Origin: Apoda limacodes
Lineage: Eukaryota > Arthropoda > Insecta > Lepidoptera > Limacodidae
Length of the DNA: 64,000 bases
Reading direction: 5' to 3'
Assembly: GCA_946406115.1 (NCBI GenBank)
Contig: OX291541.1
Coordinates: 20,491,908-20,555,907 of the forward strand
Part shown: one piece after another, positions 1-11,165 of the stretch
Position numbering within the stretch: position 1 is the stretch's first letter
Layout of the letters: every line of letters starts with the position of its first letter
Notes under the pieces: generated by a model
What the model was told of the DNA's origin: nothing
Database searches by the model: none
Seen by the model: the letters and a program-made list of their open reading frames with translations, nothing else
Position numbers and translations under genes: made by a program

Positions 1-904
1 CCGTCAAAGTACTTGCATAATTTTTACTCCCGAAGAATCAGGCCTACTTAAGACTTCGCAGTTAGCTAGGCGACGCCTTTAAACTTTCAAAAAAAGTTGT
101 TTATATTGAAATAATTGTTTCTGTAATAACAATTTACTATTCTATCTAAAAACTTGGAAATTATAATATTATCTAAATACAGCCATTTCCAAAAAAGTAG
201 TAATATTCTTGTTGAATTTATGGCATAGGTATTAAATTTATTTACTGACTGAAAAATTCAAACATTTAGCTTACAGCATAATATACGTTACACATTCGTG
301 TACTAAGTATGTGTAAAACAACACAAACATTCTACCGACATTACATCTGGTAAATAATCCTTGATAATATAATGCATTAAATGGTACCAATCTGTCTGGG
401 GATCCATTAGGGCCACCCACGTTTATTTACGGCAGCCTATCGACTGCGTATAAACACTCCGATAGGGCCCATGCGTAAGCGGCTCAGAGTGCGTGCCTGG
501 AGATCTATAGTGCCGCGGCTTGATACGCAGAAAGTACTACTTAATGGTGTTGATGTCATATGAAATGAAACGCAAAGGCATTATCTGTGTAGGTAGATTT
601 TGGATGGCATAGACCGCATACCTACATACAAATAAGTTGATGTTCGAACTGTGGTTGTAAAAATGATATTAAATCGTCAATTTATAACTGAAAAATTTGA
701 ATAATACCACCTTGTATGAATATAACACTCCAAGCCTGTAATATTTCCTCGAAGCGAAGGCCCTAATTGGCACATGGAAACACAAATTATCATGTAATGA
801 CAAATCGATATTCCATGTCCTGCCCTGAAGAGTTGAGTGGTGGTATTCTATTTTAAGATTGTTATAATAAATCAATCGAACTTTTAGTTTTATGCATGTG
901 TAGT
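1..904. other. Non-coding; nothing recognised
   Basis: AT-rich except 395-535, which is GC-richer ('ccgatagggcccatgcgtaa') and could be an old repeat fragment. No convincing gene. Confidence 0.3.
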
Positions 905-1085
905 TAACGAGTTATCCATACTAAAATTATAAATGCGAAAATAACTCAGTCTGTCTGTCTGTTACCTCTTCACGCTTAAACCGCTAAACCAATTAAGATG
1001 AAATTTGGCATCGGAGAGTTGCCGTTGAAATCCTACACGGCTAACCAAATAAAGGGCGGGTGAAACCGTAGGCAAAAGCTAGTTA
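905..1085 (+). repeat. Dispersed repeat E, forward copy
   Basis: Contains 'attataaatgcgaaaataac', 'ttcacgcttaaaccgctaaa' and ends 'ggcaaaagctagtta'. A reversed relative lies at 1175-1350; other copies at 16797-17045, 25215-25352 and 33290-33520. Unclassified, non-coding. Confidence 0.6.
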
Positions 1086-1174
1086 CTTATAATTCCTCCT
1101 AATTATAGTAAGTAAGGAAACGACCGAATGCGTACGTGTCATAGCTGTAGCTATAGTTCGTTTAAGGTCGGTTA

Positions 1175-1350
1175 TAGTTATTCCTACGGGTAATTTTAAA
1201 TTTTTTGGGATAAAAACTATCCCGCGGCTGAAACTATCTCCATACGAAATTTCTTCTAAATCAGTTCAGCGGCTTAAGCTTGAAGAGGTAACAGACAGAC
1301 AGAAAGACAAACATTTAGTTTCGCATTTATAATATAAATTATAATTAGTA
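1175..1350 (-). repeat. Dispersed repeat E, reverse copy
   Basis: Reads 'ggataaaaactatcccgcgg', 'cggcttaagcttgaagaggt' and 'tttcgcatttataatataaa', the reverse of the copy at 905-1085. Together they form an inverted pair separated by about 90 bases. Confidence 0.55.
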
Positions 1351-1882
1351 TGGATGAAAAGACTGTATATTGATACTTAGGTATACCTACAGATGTTAAT
1401 ACCACATGCAAATAGTGTCATTTTTTACATAAAAAGTACCACCAACTAAGCAATTTTTAGGGTTCCGTACGCAAAGGGTTAAAAACGGAACGGAAATAAG
1501 AAAGAAATAAACTAGATTATGACGTACAAAAACACTATTGATATTTTTACTAGTGTAGGTGCACGTACACACATACATACATCTATAAATAAAATCGTCG
1601 GAGTAATAAAGGAAACACTCTGTTGCATTAGAATATTGATTTGATTTTTATTGCTTCGTGGACTATTGAAAGTCATGCTACTTGCCCAAGGGTAAATCTG
1701 ATACTCTAAATTTTATCGTGATCAAATAATGGTACCTACACACTTTGTGTGTTTTGTGATCTTACTATGTATTTCATGGTATTTTACAAATTATGCAGTC
1801 GACTTTTAAATAACTTCCCGATGAGCTACAGACTTGTAACTAAGTTCTGGATGAGCTACAGACTTGTTACTTGTAACTTTAA
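1351..1882. other. Non-coding with a small repeat G end
   Basis: 'ttttagggttccgtacgcaa' at 1456-1475 is the terminal motif of repeat G. The rest shows nothing recognisable. Confidence 0.35.
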
Positions 1883-3950
1883 ATATCATCATCATTGTCC
1901 TAAGCCTTGTCCCGCTTTAGGCGGGGTCGGCTCTCCTTGTCCTCTTTCTCCATTGAGCACGGTTTTGCGCTGTTTCGGCGTCTACTTTCGCCTCCTTCAG
2001 GTCCTTTTGGACCGTCGTAAACCAAGTGGCGGGGGGTCTTCCCCGCCCTCGCTTTGTCGTGGGAATGTTTATGGCTGTTTTTACGATATGATCTTCGGGA
2101 CGTCTCAGTATATGTCCATACCAGCGTAGGCGCTTTTCTTTAAGTTTCTCGACTATGGGAGCGATTTAAAAACTTCCCCGGATGTATTCGTTTCTAACCC
2201 TATCCAACATGGTAACGCCCGCTGACCAGCGTAGCATGCGCATTTCTGTTGTGTTTATTGAGATGGTGTTTATTGGTTGCCCAACATTCCGCACCATGGA
2301 GTAAAGTTGGTCTTACTGCTGTCTTGTAGAGTTTGCCTTTCACTTTGAGTGGCATTTTCTGATCACACATTACGCCTGTGAGCTGTCTCCATTTCATCCA
2401 TCCGGTGGTTGTTCTGTGTGTTACATCGGGGTCGATTTTACCATTTTTGCTTATTACGGATCCTAGATATTTAAACTGATCAACTGTGGGAACTGGTGTG
2501 GTGTTTATGTAAAATTTTATGCTGCGTGGGTCGATCGATCCATCAAACAGGCACGACATGTGTTCAGTTTTCTTCCGGCTAATCCGAAGCCCATTTTCTT
2601 CCAGTTCTTTAATCCACAGGTTGAAGTTGTTCTGTAAGTCATTTGCATTGTCAGACATAAGGACCACGTCGTCCGCGTACAGGATGTTCCAGGGGACTGG
2701 CTGTTGACATTCTCTTGTCAAGTAGTCAAGTGTGGTGTTGAACAATAGTGGGCTAAGTGACGAACCCTGGTGGATGCCTATATTTAGTTTGAACCTATCA
2801 CTTGTTCCTGCTGGGCTTACAGTCTGGGTGGTTATGTTGTCATACATATCCTGAATCAGTGAGATGTAATGTTCAGGTACCAGTTGCTTCCTAAGCGCTT
2901 CCCAGATCAGGTCACGGGGCACATGATCGAATGCCTTTTCTAAATCTATGAATATTATGTGTAGATTGCTGTTGTTAGTCTTGGCCTTTTCTAGCAGTAT
3001 TCGGACAGTTTGGATTGCATCCGAGGTGCCTTTCTCCGCAACAAAGCCACACTGATTTGGGGTAACATTTATGATAGCGTTGAGTCTGTTGTTTAGGATC
3101 CTTTCCCATATTTTGAATGTGTGGGACATGAGTTTAATTGCTCTGTAGTTATTGCAATCTCTTACATCTCCTTTACCCTTATAAAACGGTATCAGGTAGC
3201 TGTTTCGCCACGTGTCTGGGATTGGTTGGCCCATTACTAGTTTATTAAAGAGTTCATAAAGCCACTGTATTCCTGTACCGTCCAACTTTTTCCAGAACTC
3301 TACAGGTATTTCGTCTGGTCCAGTCGCCTTATTATTCTTCATTTGCTGTATGGCCTTTTGGATCTCATCTGGTGTAACGGATGGTAGTGGGCCATGCACT
3401 GGTTCTGGTAGGGCACCATCCTCTCTACGTGGGTGGGAAACGTTTAACAGGTGTTGGTAGTACTCAGCCCATCGATTTCGGATTTCTATATCTTTCGTTA
3501 AAAGTTTATTGTTCGCGTCTTTTATATATTTTACAGATGTAAAGTCTTTTGAATTGTTATTTCTAGTTCTAGCAATTTTGTATATATCTATTTCTGAATC
3601 GGCACTTTCTAGCTGTTCATAAAATTTACTGTTTGCTTTCGCTTTTTCAATTGCGACTATTCTCTTAGTTTCCTTCTTTACTACTTTGTATTGTTCGAGA
3701 TGTGATGGCTCTTGTGTGGTTTGCCAGATCTTAAAGGCGTCTTTCTTGACTTCAACCGCGTTTTTTACCGCCTCTTTCCACCATTGTCTATCTTTAAATG
3801 GGCCTTTCTTAGTTTTTAGTTCTTCCCAGATACTTCTCTGCTGTACTTCTGCAGGATTGTTCAAAAGAGTTCCACATCTCGTTGCTGGTTAGTACACAGT
3901 ACTCGTCTGTTAGGGTCATGTGTTCCGTAACTGTAAATATAGCTAATAAA
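1883..3950 (-). mobile_element. RTE-clade LINE relic, 5'-truncated
   Basis: Reverse transcriptase and C terminus on the - strand. The 3' end terminates in a short ATG/GAT run ('tatcatcatcattgtcc' at 1884-1900 on the + strand), as RTE elements do instead of a poly(A) tail. Beyond the RT frame, the other frames keep 'MRMLRWSAGVT' (about 2225-2250) and 'LRWYGHILRRPEDH' (about 2090-2130), so the C terminus is present but frameshifted, with a TAA near 2166. Upstream, 'EMWNSFEQSC' is readable in another frame at about 3855-3890. The endonuclease is absent. Confidence 0.85.
2200..3864 (-). pseudogene. RTE reverse transcriptase, partial
   Basis: A 554-codon frame. Linker with conserved 'RWAEYYQHLLN', then RT motifs 'NNKATGPDEIPVEFWK', 'NNYRAIKLMSHTFKIWERI', 'IIFIDLEKAFDHVPRDLIW', 'GIHQGSSLSPLLF' and 'ILYADDVVLMS', then 'YLGSVISKNGKI'. 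The catalytic YADD is intact. The frame is longer than RT alone but lacks the endonuclease and ends early by frameshift at about 2245. The start codon is arbitrary, because an upstream frameshift near 3855 separates it from the rest of the linker. Confidence 0.88.
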
Positions 3951-4139
3951 ATAACGTGATGATGATGCAATATTTATTAATGTCATTGAATTTAAAAACA
4001 AACTTAAAAAAAATCTAAATTAAATGTCGCTGTACATACATATGACTATGCTAAGATTTTTTAAATTTCATAAATAAATGAATACTGAAAATATTAAAAA
4101 GTAAAAAAATCAATAATTTTTTTTTTATATAAGTACTTA
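3951..4139. other. AT-rich spacer
   Basis: No gene or repeat recognised. Confidence 0.3.
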
Positions 4140-4445
4140 TCAGTCTCCTAAGTCCCCACTGTTGGGTCGCGGCCTACCCTCACCTAGGGCTATTTGGGCC
4201 ATGGTCTACGGTCCACACTTATTGCAGACTTTGCAAACGTATTTTTATTTTTGACGTATGCAGGTTTCCGTGCGATGTTTTCCTTCACCGAAAACCCAGC
4301 GGACTGAATAATCAAAAAATAATTTATCAAATTCTTAGAAAAAAAAAGTAATTAACAAAATACTTAGTACACGCCCGCGCCGAGCTCAAACCTTCGCCGC
4401 GACTCAGGACGAAAGGCAAAATCGAAAGCCCTAAGCCATCACCGA
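4140..4445 (-). mobile_element. SINE family B
   Basis: Blocks 'ccactgttgggtcgcggcct', 'accctcacctagggctattt', 'tttccgtgcgatgttttcct' and 'aagccatcaccgacttacca' recur in order at 19780-20045. The far end resembles a reversed tRNA-related SINE head with degraded boxes. Orientation is inferred from that. Confidence 0.6.
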
Positions 4446-4955
4446 CTTACCACGTTTTTATAAATGGACTAAAACGTAGAAAATGAACGTGGAGCGCATC
4501 AAAACTCAAAAGAACGCATGAAATAGCCAAAGTGTATGAGTACCTACTCGTGAAATAGCCCAAGTTTATTCTACTTATTTGTCCATTCATAAAAATGTGT
4601 TATAAGCAGTTTCGATATTTTTGAAATTTCCCGTTGGGGACCTGTACGGCACTCTACGATATAATATAATAACAACATAACACTAAGAATAAGCAACACT
4701 TGCTTGTAATTCTACCTGAAGTGTCAATATGCCGGCCACATTTGAAATTAATCCGATACTGTTATCTGATCCAATATGGGTGAAAGGTTTTCGAGTGGGC
4801 CAATTACGAAAGCCTGCTGAAACATGGCTAAATTAACTATATTTTCCTCTCTTAAAATTACCTGTTGATGGAAAAGGTTGGCTACTTTTTACTTCATTCA
4901 CACTGTGGTGGACTGTGGCCTAAGCCTTCTTTTAGAAGGAGGCGTAAATATTCTT
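4446..4955. other. Non-coding; nothing recognised
   Basis: No open frame of note and no repeat shared with the rest of the window. Confidence 0.3.
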
Positions 4956-4959
4956 CCTC

Positions 4960-6060
4960 TCAGTCAAAATTAAGATTTACCTCCTTCGTTGCAGTTTTTT
5001 TGCATAATGCAAATTTAACCGAACAATTTTTCTGATTTTTGTTGTTTTCGAATTCAAGAGTACCATTCGCGTGCAGAACTCTCGGGGTGCTGATCAGAAC
5101 CCTGACAGAACTGCCTCTAGATGTGATACTCCAACTTTTATCACTAGATGCAGTTTTCGCGAATAGTGCAACGTTTTCTTGGAAATATATCTGGTATTTT
5201 GGTTTCCCTGGACTAAATAATCGCAATAAGATGCAGAACTCTCAGGGTGCTGATCAGAAATCTGAAAAAAACTTTCTTCCTCTCAGTCAAAACTAATATT
5301 TACCTCCTTCGATGCAGTTTTTTGCATAATGCAAATTTAACCGAACAATTTTTCTGACTTTTGTTGTTTTCGAATTCAAGAGTGCCATTCGCATGCAGAA
5401 CTCTCGGGGTGCTGATCAGAACTCTGAAAAAAACTTTCTTCCTCTCAGTCAAAACTAAGATTTACCTCCTTCGATGCAGTTTTTTGCATAATGCAAAGAT
5501 TACCAAACAATTTTTCTGATTTTTGTTGTTTTCGAATTCACGAGTGCCATTCGCGTGCAGAACTCTCGGGGTGCTGATCAGAACCCTGACAGAACTGCCT
5601 CTAGATGCGATACTCTAACTTTTATCACTAGATGCAATTTTTGCGAATAGTGCAACGTTTTTTGGTTTCTCTGAAGCTAAGAATCACAATAGGATGCAGA
5701 AATTTCGGGGTGCTATTTAAAACCCTGGCAGAGTTGCCCCTGAAGCGCTAATTCTACCCATTTAGCTAGATGCAGTTTTCGCAAAAAATGTAACGTTTTT
5801 GCAAATATTATTTGTATCTTTGTTTTTCTGAATCAAAGGTACGTAATAAAATGTAAATCTCTTGGGGTGCTAATCAAAACTATGTCAGAACTGTCTCTAA
5901 TGCGATACTTCAATTCTTATCACAGTGCAGTTTTCGCGAATAGCGCAACGTTTTTGTGCAAATATATACTGTATTTTGGTTTTTTAGAAGTAAAGAATCG
6001 CATTGGAATGCAAAACTCTCGGGGTGCTGATCACAACTTTCGTTTTGTAATGATTATTTC
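4960..6060. repeat. Satellite-like tandem array of about 160 bp units
   Basis: The key block 'gcagaactctcggggtgctg' or a close variant starts at 5073, 5233, 5395, 5557, 5696, about 5850 and about 6009, spacings of roughly 138-163 bases. Each unit also holds parts of 'tagatgcagttttcgcgaat' and 'agtgcaacgtttt'. Two sub-types alternate, one carrying 'ttgttttcgaattcaagag'. Short open frames here are by-products of the repeat. Confidence 0.85.
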
Positions 6061-6329
6061 AAGATACCTATAATATAAGAAATTTATGTAACCGTGAAAT
6101 TGGCAAATGGTGATTTTTAATAATATAATTTATTTCTCTCACTATTCGCTCACGTAACATACCTTTATTTCTTATTGATCAACATTTGTACCGAGTGTTT
6201 TTTGGTATTGATGTCGATTTTAACCAATTAGACCGGTTATATTAGCCCGTGTGTGGATTGGGTCGTTTAAAAATGTTATTTTCCGAAAAAAATCATATCT
6301 TTTGAATTTTTGCAGAACTATTCGTGAAA

Positions 6330-6560
6330 TGCTTCAGGAACTCTAGAACTATTGTAGGACGACCTAAAAAAAATACAGAACTATTTTTAAAAAGGGGTGC
6401 GGCATGAAGTTAGCACCCCATTATTTTTTTTTCAAATTCTGTCCCCCCAAGGGCAGAACTATCATTGCACCCCGTCGGGAACTCTAGAACTATTGTAAAA
6501 GGACCCAGAACTCACCCCAAGTTCGGGGGTGCTGCGAATTGGGGTGCTAATTTCACAGAC
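6330..6560. repeat. Degenerate 'gcagaact / ggggtgc' region next to the satellite
   Basis: Words such as 'cagaactat', 'ctctagaactattgta' and 'ggggtgctg' recur here without clear period. It may be an eroded edge of the satellite at 4960-6060. Confidence 0.4.
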
Positions 6561-6695
6561 TTCACCATTACTTTTAATATTTTTCACACCATTTCCTTTA
6601 ATATTTTTTTATCCAGGTTTTTTGAGGGTTTTCTTGCTTACTTTTTTAAGCAACTCTAAACAGTTTCAGTCTTCTTTTTCAGTTTGGTATATATA

Positions 6696-6731
6696 GGCGT
6701 TGTGTGTGTGTGTGTGTGTGCGTGTGTGTGT
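6696..6731. repeat. (TG)n microsatellite
   Basis: An almost pure run of TG dinucleotides with one CG interruption. Confidence 0.9.
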
Positions 6732-6984
6732 ATAATACAGATGTATGTATATCAAATCAAGTAAAGTGACTTTTCTCAATTCTCCATTTTTTCAACGTTT
6801 TATGTTTTTGCATGAAAAATTATTAGTAAAAAAATCACAATTTTTTACTTTGATGAACTTTAAACGCCATGCTGATTTTTGTTCAGTCCACGGACATATA
6901 CTGTGTTTCAGTCATTCCTCGTGATCACTAATTTGAGACCAAATAAAAAAACACGGCACAATGGTTCAAAAATTTAATTATTAT

Positions 6985-7230
6985 CAAAAAATTTATTTAA
7001 AAATAAATATTTTTTGGACATTACACACAGCGCCGACAGGTCCTAAACTAAGTAAAGCTTGTGCTATAGATACCAGACAACGGATATAAATACGTATATA
7101 TATATATATTGTAAATATATGAATATAATACATGAAAACACCCAGTCTCCAGTGCGGGAAGCGAACCCACGCCCCTCGATTTAGGAGTTGGGTAAAAACC
7201 CACTGAGGCACGGAACCGACATTTATAGAA
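6985..7230 (-). mobile_element. SINE family A copy
   Basis: Contains 'aagcttgtgctatagatacc', 'agacaacggatataaatacg', 'gaaaacacccagtctccag', B-box complement 'gaagcgaacccacgcc', and 'acccactgaggcacggaacc'. Same order as the copy at 37548-37805. Confidence 0.75.
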
Positions 7231-7939
7231 AAAACATATGATTATCTCTGTAGTATCATGTAATATCTCCGTAAAAAATCGATAGTCAAGTTTTGCAGCT
7301 TGTTCCGTTTTTATTGGTTTTTGATGACTATGGGTAAAATATCTTCCGTCTTTCTTTCTTAGTTTGTAGTCATTACTAGAACTCAAAAGTCTAGGTATTA
7401 TAATAATAATTATAATATACTTTATTGCGCATAAACAAAGAACACATTTTATAATAAGGTAACTAATTGACGGTCTTAACGCTAATAAGCGTTATCTCTT
7501 CAAGACAACCTTTGGGTAGATGACACAGACACAGAGGTATAGTGATACAACATTGTTTTTCCAATTATAAATTAAAAACTTTACTCTCATTCAAGAACTT
7601 GGAGAATTCATACGCTTGCAATTTTCATTTCCCGCTTTTCCCGGTCGACCCCGCTCCACCCCGTTCTCCACAAATGCATGCCAGCTCCCATTTACATCTC
7701 CCCCGCTAGGTCAACCGGGTCACAGTAAACTGCATCCCGTTTCCGCTTTTGTAACTCTCAAAATCGATCAAGATGACGTAGAAACTTGTTGAAAAATAAG
7801 TATGCGCGTGTTTAATTGAAACAGAATGAATCATGTGCCATATATTTATTTCCGCTACCTATCTGTTTGATTTGCAAATAAATACCTACGTAGGTAGTTG
7901 AAACCGTTTGAATGTGTACATGTGTAAATAAATGACGCT

Positions 7940-7970
<31 letters not shown>

Positions 7971-8339
7971 AATATATACCTACATATGAAGGATTTTTTT
8001 TAAATTCAGATAAAATTCTACAGAAGTCGTTTTTAGGGTTCCGTTCCCAGAGGGCCGAATTCGGCAGAAAAGGAAAAAAGTAGCCGAGTAGGCCGAATAC
8101 CGAATAGTAGTCGAATATTCGTTGCAAGCCTGATATAAAACCGTCCTATTGCTGATTGAAGAACTAACAGACTGACAGTCATAGCACAGCTTTAACCAGA
8201 CGTACAATTTTGTGGGTTACTTTCTCTGGCAGTGTAGGGGAGCACTACGACCACCAGAATGCTAAATAGAAGTAGAATTAGTAAGTAATTTGTAGTAAAT
8301 TTATGGGCTCTATAATAAGTTCTTATTTTGTAGTTCCAA
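7231..8339. other. Non-coding AT-rich stretch with TA microsatellite
   Basis: The (TA)n run is at 7937-7958. A GC-richer patch at 7640-7735 ('ggtcgaccccgctccacccc') looks like an old repeat. 'ttttagggttccgttcccag' at 8031-8050 is a repeat G end. No gene supported. Confidence 0.4.
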
Positions 8340-8705
8340 TAGATTTTCAGGAATCGAGTGATCTGCTGGCTTGATATCAAGCTATCACATATCTGTTTCG
8401 TGCGTAATTTTCGACAAGCTATATTTCTTATTTTGTATGAAATTTGTAGTAAATTTATAGTGAAAGAATTAATTTTGTAGAGCCTATAATTTTTCGGCAA
8501 TTGAGTGATCTGCTAGCTTGATATCAAGCCAGCAGATCACATATCGGTTTCTTGTGTATTTTTTGGCGAGCTTTATTTCTTATTTTGTAGAAATTCTTTT
8601 TAGTAACTTTGTAGTGTAGAGCTCATAGGTTTCGAGAAATTGATGATGATCTACTAGCTTAATATCAAGCCAGCGAACCACATATCTGTTGATAGATATT
8701 AAGGG
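8340..8705. repeat. Three tandem units of about 145 bp, each with a palindrome
   Basis: The core 'gatctgctrgcttgatatca' occurs at 8360, 8507 and (diverged) 8648, spacings 147 and 141. In the middle unit, 8505-8540 is a 36-base near-perfect palindrome centred on GATATC. Between palindromes each unit has 'tatttcttattttgta'. Confidence 0.75.
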
Positions 8706-8954
8706 GTGGGGCAGTGTGTGTCCGTTTTTCGGTTCAAAGACGGTGATGGCTGATAAGTGATGAAAATTAAAAAGCTCCAACATATTTTTTTATAGTGTTG
8801 TAACCATAGATATTGAATTTACAAGATCAAAGATGCGAAATGAAAAACGAAACAGAAAAAAAAATGCAAAGTGTGAGTGGAATAGTGTTGTGTTGTAAAA
8901 CAACACTATCAATAATTTTACCTGCACAAAATTATTGCATTTAGGTTACAAAGA

Positions 8955-9982
8955 TTGAGAATGAATTCGCTGTCGATGGCGAGCGGAGCGATGGTAGAAA
9001 GTAGCTGTGGAAATTATTTCTAACAATTCCTCAAAACATAGAACACATTATACAAGCGGTAGAACACACACAGGGAGGTAAAATCTCTCCTCAGACTCAA
9101 AGGTTCAATACGACTTGTGAGTTTGGGATCGTCGACAATTATTGCTGCCCGTCGTTGAACCGAATCAAAAGGGCTAAGTTGGTATCCATATGGGGCCGGA
9201 CTTGTGATTTGAAAAGCAACAACCTTTGACCTGAGGTGAAGTATCGCTTCGCTCTGTTGAGTACTCCTGGTTTCTTGGACGCCAGCTTCATCTTGTCTTC
9301 TAAATGATCGCGAAAATGGATATAGCTGGAGATGTCAACACCGAAGATCCCAATACTCTTGAAGATGGTAAGTGCTGTGTTCTGGAGTTGTGGGACCACA
9401 GTAAATGGGATTTTTTTAGCGGTGAACGCGCAGACTTGTGTCTTTATTGGGTTGAAACCCGAAACGCTTAACGCCCGCCGGACCTCCCGCTGTGTTATGG
9501 AGATTTCTGGCATAGTCTTACCGCACCACGGTAAAGTAGGTGGTACAGCGCCTTCGTTATTGATATTCGAGTTTGAGGCAATGACATTGCCCAGTAAATC
9601 GGCTTTCTCTCTAGCACTATGGAAGAAGCGGCTGTAGTGGAAACGACCACGGACAACAGTTTCCCTTGGCAGCTTAACAAGCGCCCAGAAAGCACGACTC
9701 CCAGAGGGATAGCTTGCAGGGCGCCCACCTATTTTGCCGATGAATTGGAACTTAGCTCTGGCGGTTACTTTCTTACTGAACCTTGAGTCAGCATTTAATT
9801 TGCGTTTTAATTTAGACGTATTAAGATCCTTAATGTTCGAGCCGTGGTCTAAGCCTCATATGGAGTTTGCTTGAGAATTTAAGCTTCTTTACAAGACTTA
9901 TTAAAACCTTTTTGTCATCGGCAGCTACTTGAGGGTTAGGAATGTAACATTCCATGCCAGCGAGGATTGTCTCAGTAATTTA
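8955..9982 (-). mobile_element. CR1-type LINE relic with the RT core deleted
   Basis: Aligns by eye in the same order with 57245-58985 of the CR1 element near the right end. A large deletion of about 640 bases fuses the linker ('TQREVRRAL') to the region after the catalytic motif ('FNPIKTQVCAFTAKK'), so the YADD box is gone. A second deletion of about 43 bases occurs at 9188-9192. Frames are interrupted by stops. The element ends abruptly at about 9982 in the linker region. Confidence 0.82.
9139..9513 (-). pseudogene. CR1 protein remnant
   Basis: A 124-codon frame with 'PEISITQREVRRAL', then 'IKTQVCAFTAKK', 'SIGIFGVDISS', 'LASKKPGVLNRAKRYF' and 'LLLFKSQVRPHM'. These are the segments before and after the RT palm in the related copy at 57039-58591. 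It is a fusion made by deletion, not a functional protein. Confidence 0.75.
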
Positions 9983-10169
9983 CCTGTGAAATGTGTACTT
10001 ATTTGGATTATTATCTCTTGTGTCTTTACATTTACTCACAAAACAAGAAACCATAGTTACCTACAAAATTAATATTTTGTTTGTTAATCCAGGATTATTT
10101 AAAAAAAAACCATTCGCCTTAAGAGGTCATATAATTTTATACTTTTTTTATCATAATTTTAATTAACGT
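9983..10169. other. AT-rich spacer
   Basis: Nothing recognised. Confidence 0.3.
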
Positions 10170-11165
10170 GTTTCTATTTATGCCGCAGTAAGAGCTTCTT
10201 ACAGACTTTTATATATACCTACGCATGACATCAGCGCTGTGTCAATCTCTATCGTAACTAAATGATTACATATTTTACACAAAATATCCTCCAAATCTTG
10301 ATTTAGCAAAGAAATATGGTATCAAGTCTATAGAAAAACATGAAAACTACGATTCAATTGGTTTTTTTCGTTGCAGTAAATGATTATTCCGTCTTGTAAA
10401 TAAACATTGGCTCACACTAGAAGACAGTCCAGTTCCAGTCGCAGTAAACAAAAGACGACCTTACCGGATCTTATCGCGGGAGACATTGACATAGACACCT
10501 ATTTTCTTTTGTCTTATTTTGTCTCGGGCTCTATGCACTTAATTTGAATTGCTCGCTTCCACGCTTTATTGGTCTTTTTTTTTGTCTTGGGGGGAGATCG
10601 AACCTGCACCACTCCTTTCGGTAGTAATACGTATACATCTTTGCCGCAAAAAGAACTCCTTAGACTTTACTATCGATATCGACACGGATGACGTCAGTGC
10701 TGAGTCAATCTTTATTGTAACTAAATGATTACATATTTTACACAAAATATCCCCCAAATCTTGTTTTAGCAATGAAATATGGTATGTAGGTATATGTGAA
10801 CTACAATTCAAATTGATTTTTACGTTAATTTTTCGGATAAATACGATAAAATATAATTAACAACAAAGCAGTTAAAAAATCATAAATTACCGGTAAAACG
10901 TGTATTAATTCGAATTATTGCGACTTGTAACGTCACATTGGCTCAAAAAAAGATACCAAATTTACAATTTAAATATTTTAAAATATAAATCAAGGATTCT
11001 AGGAGGGAAACAGAAAATTCCGATCGCTATAAAATAGACTTGCTCATATCACCGCTTATTGATGTAATTATTGACATTTTCGGTCATTTTCTTCTATCTC
11101 ATTTTCTCATGGGCACTATGCACTTAATTTGATTTCTCGCTTACACGCTTTATTGGTCTTTTGAA
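10170..11165. repeat. Diverged tandem duplication (two units of about 400-550 bp)
   Basis: Unit 1 (about 10183-10580) and unit 2 (about 10632-11165) share 'aaatgattacatattttaca', 'caaaatatcc.ccaaatcttg' and 'tatgcacttaatttga' followed by 'cacgctttattggtctttt'. Between them, 'ggggagatcgaacctgcacc' at 10591-10610 looks like a reversed SINE B box. Confidence 0.65.

Noticed and set aside
4960..5296. Open frames of 85-88 codons on both strands
   Set aside because: They read through the tandem repeat units and recur with each unit; not genes.
4960..6060. CRISPR-like spacing of repeats
   Set aside because: Units are contiguous, diverged and about 160 bp, with no short identical repeats separated by unique spacers; the genome is eukaryotic.
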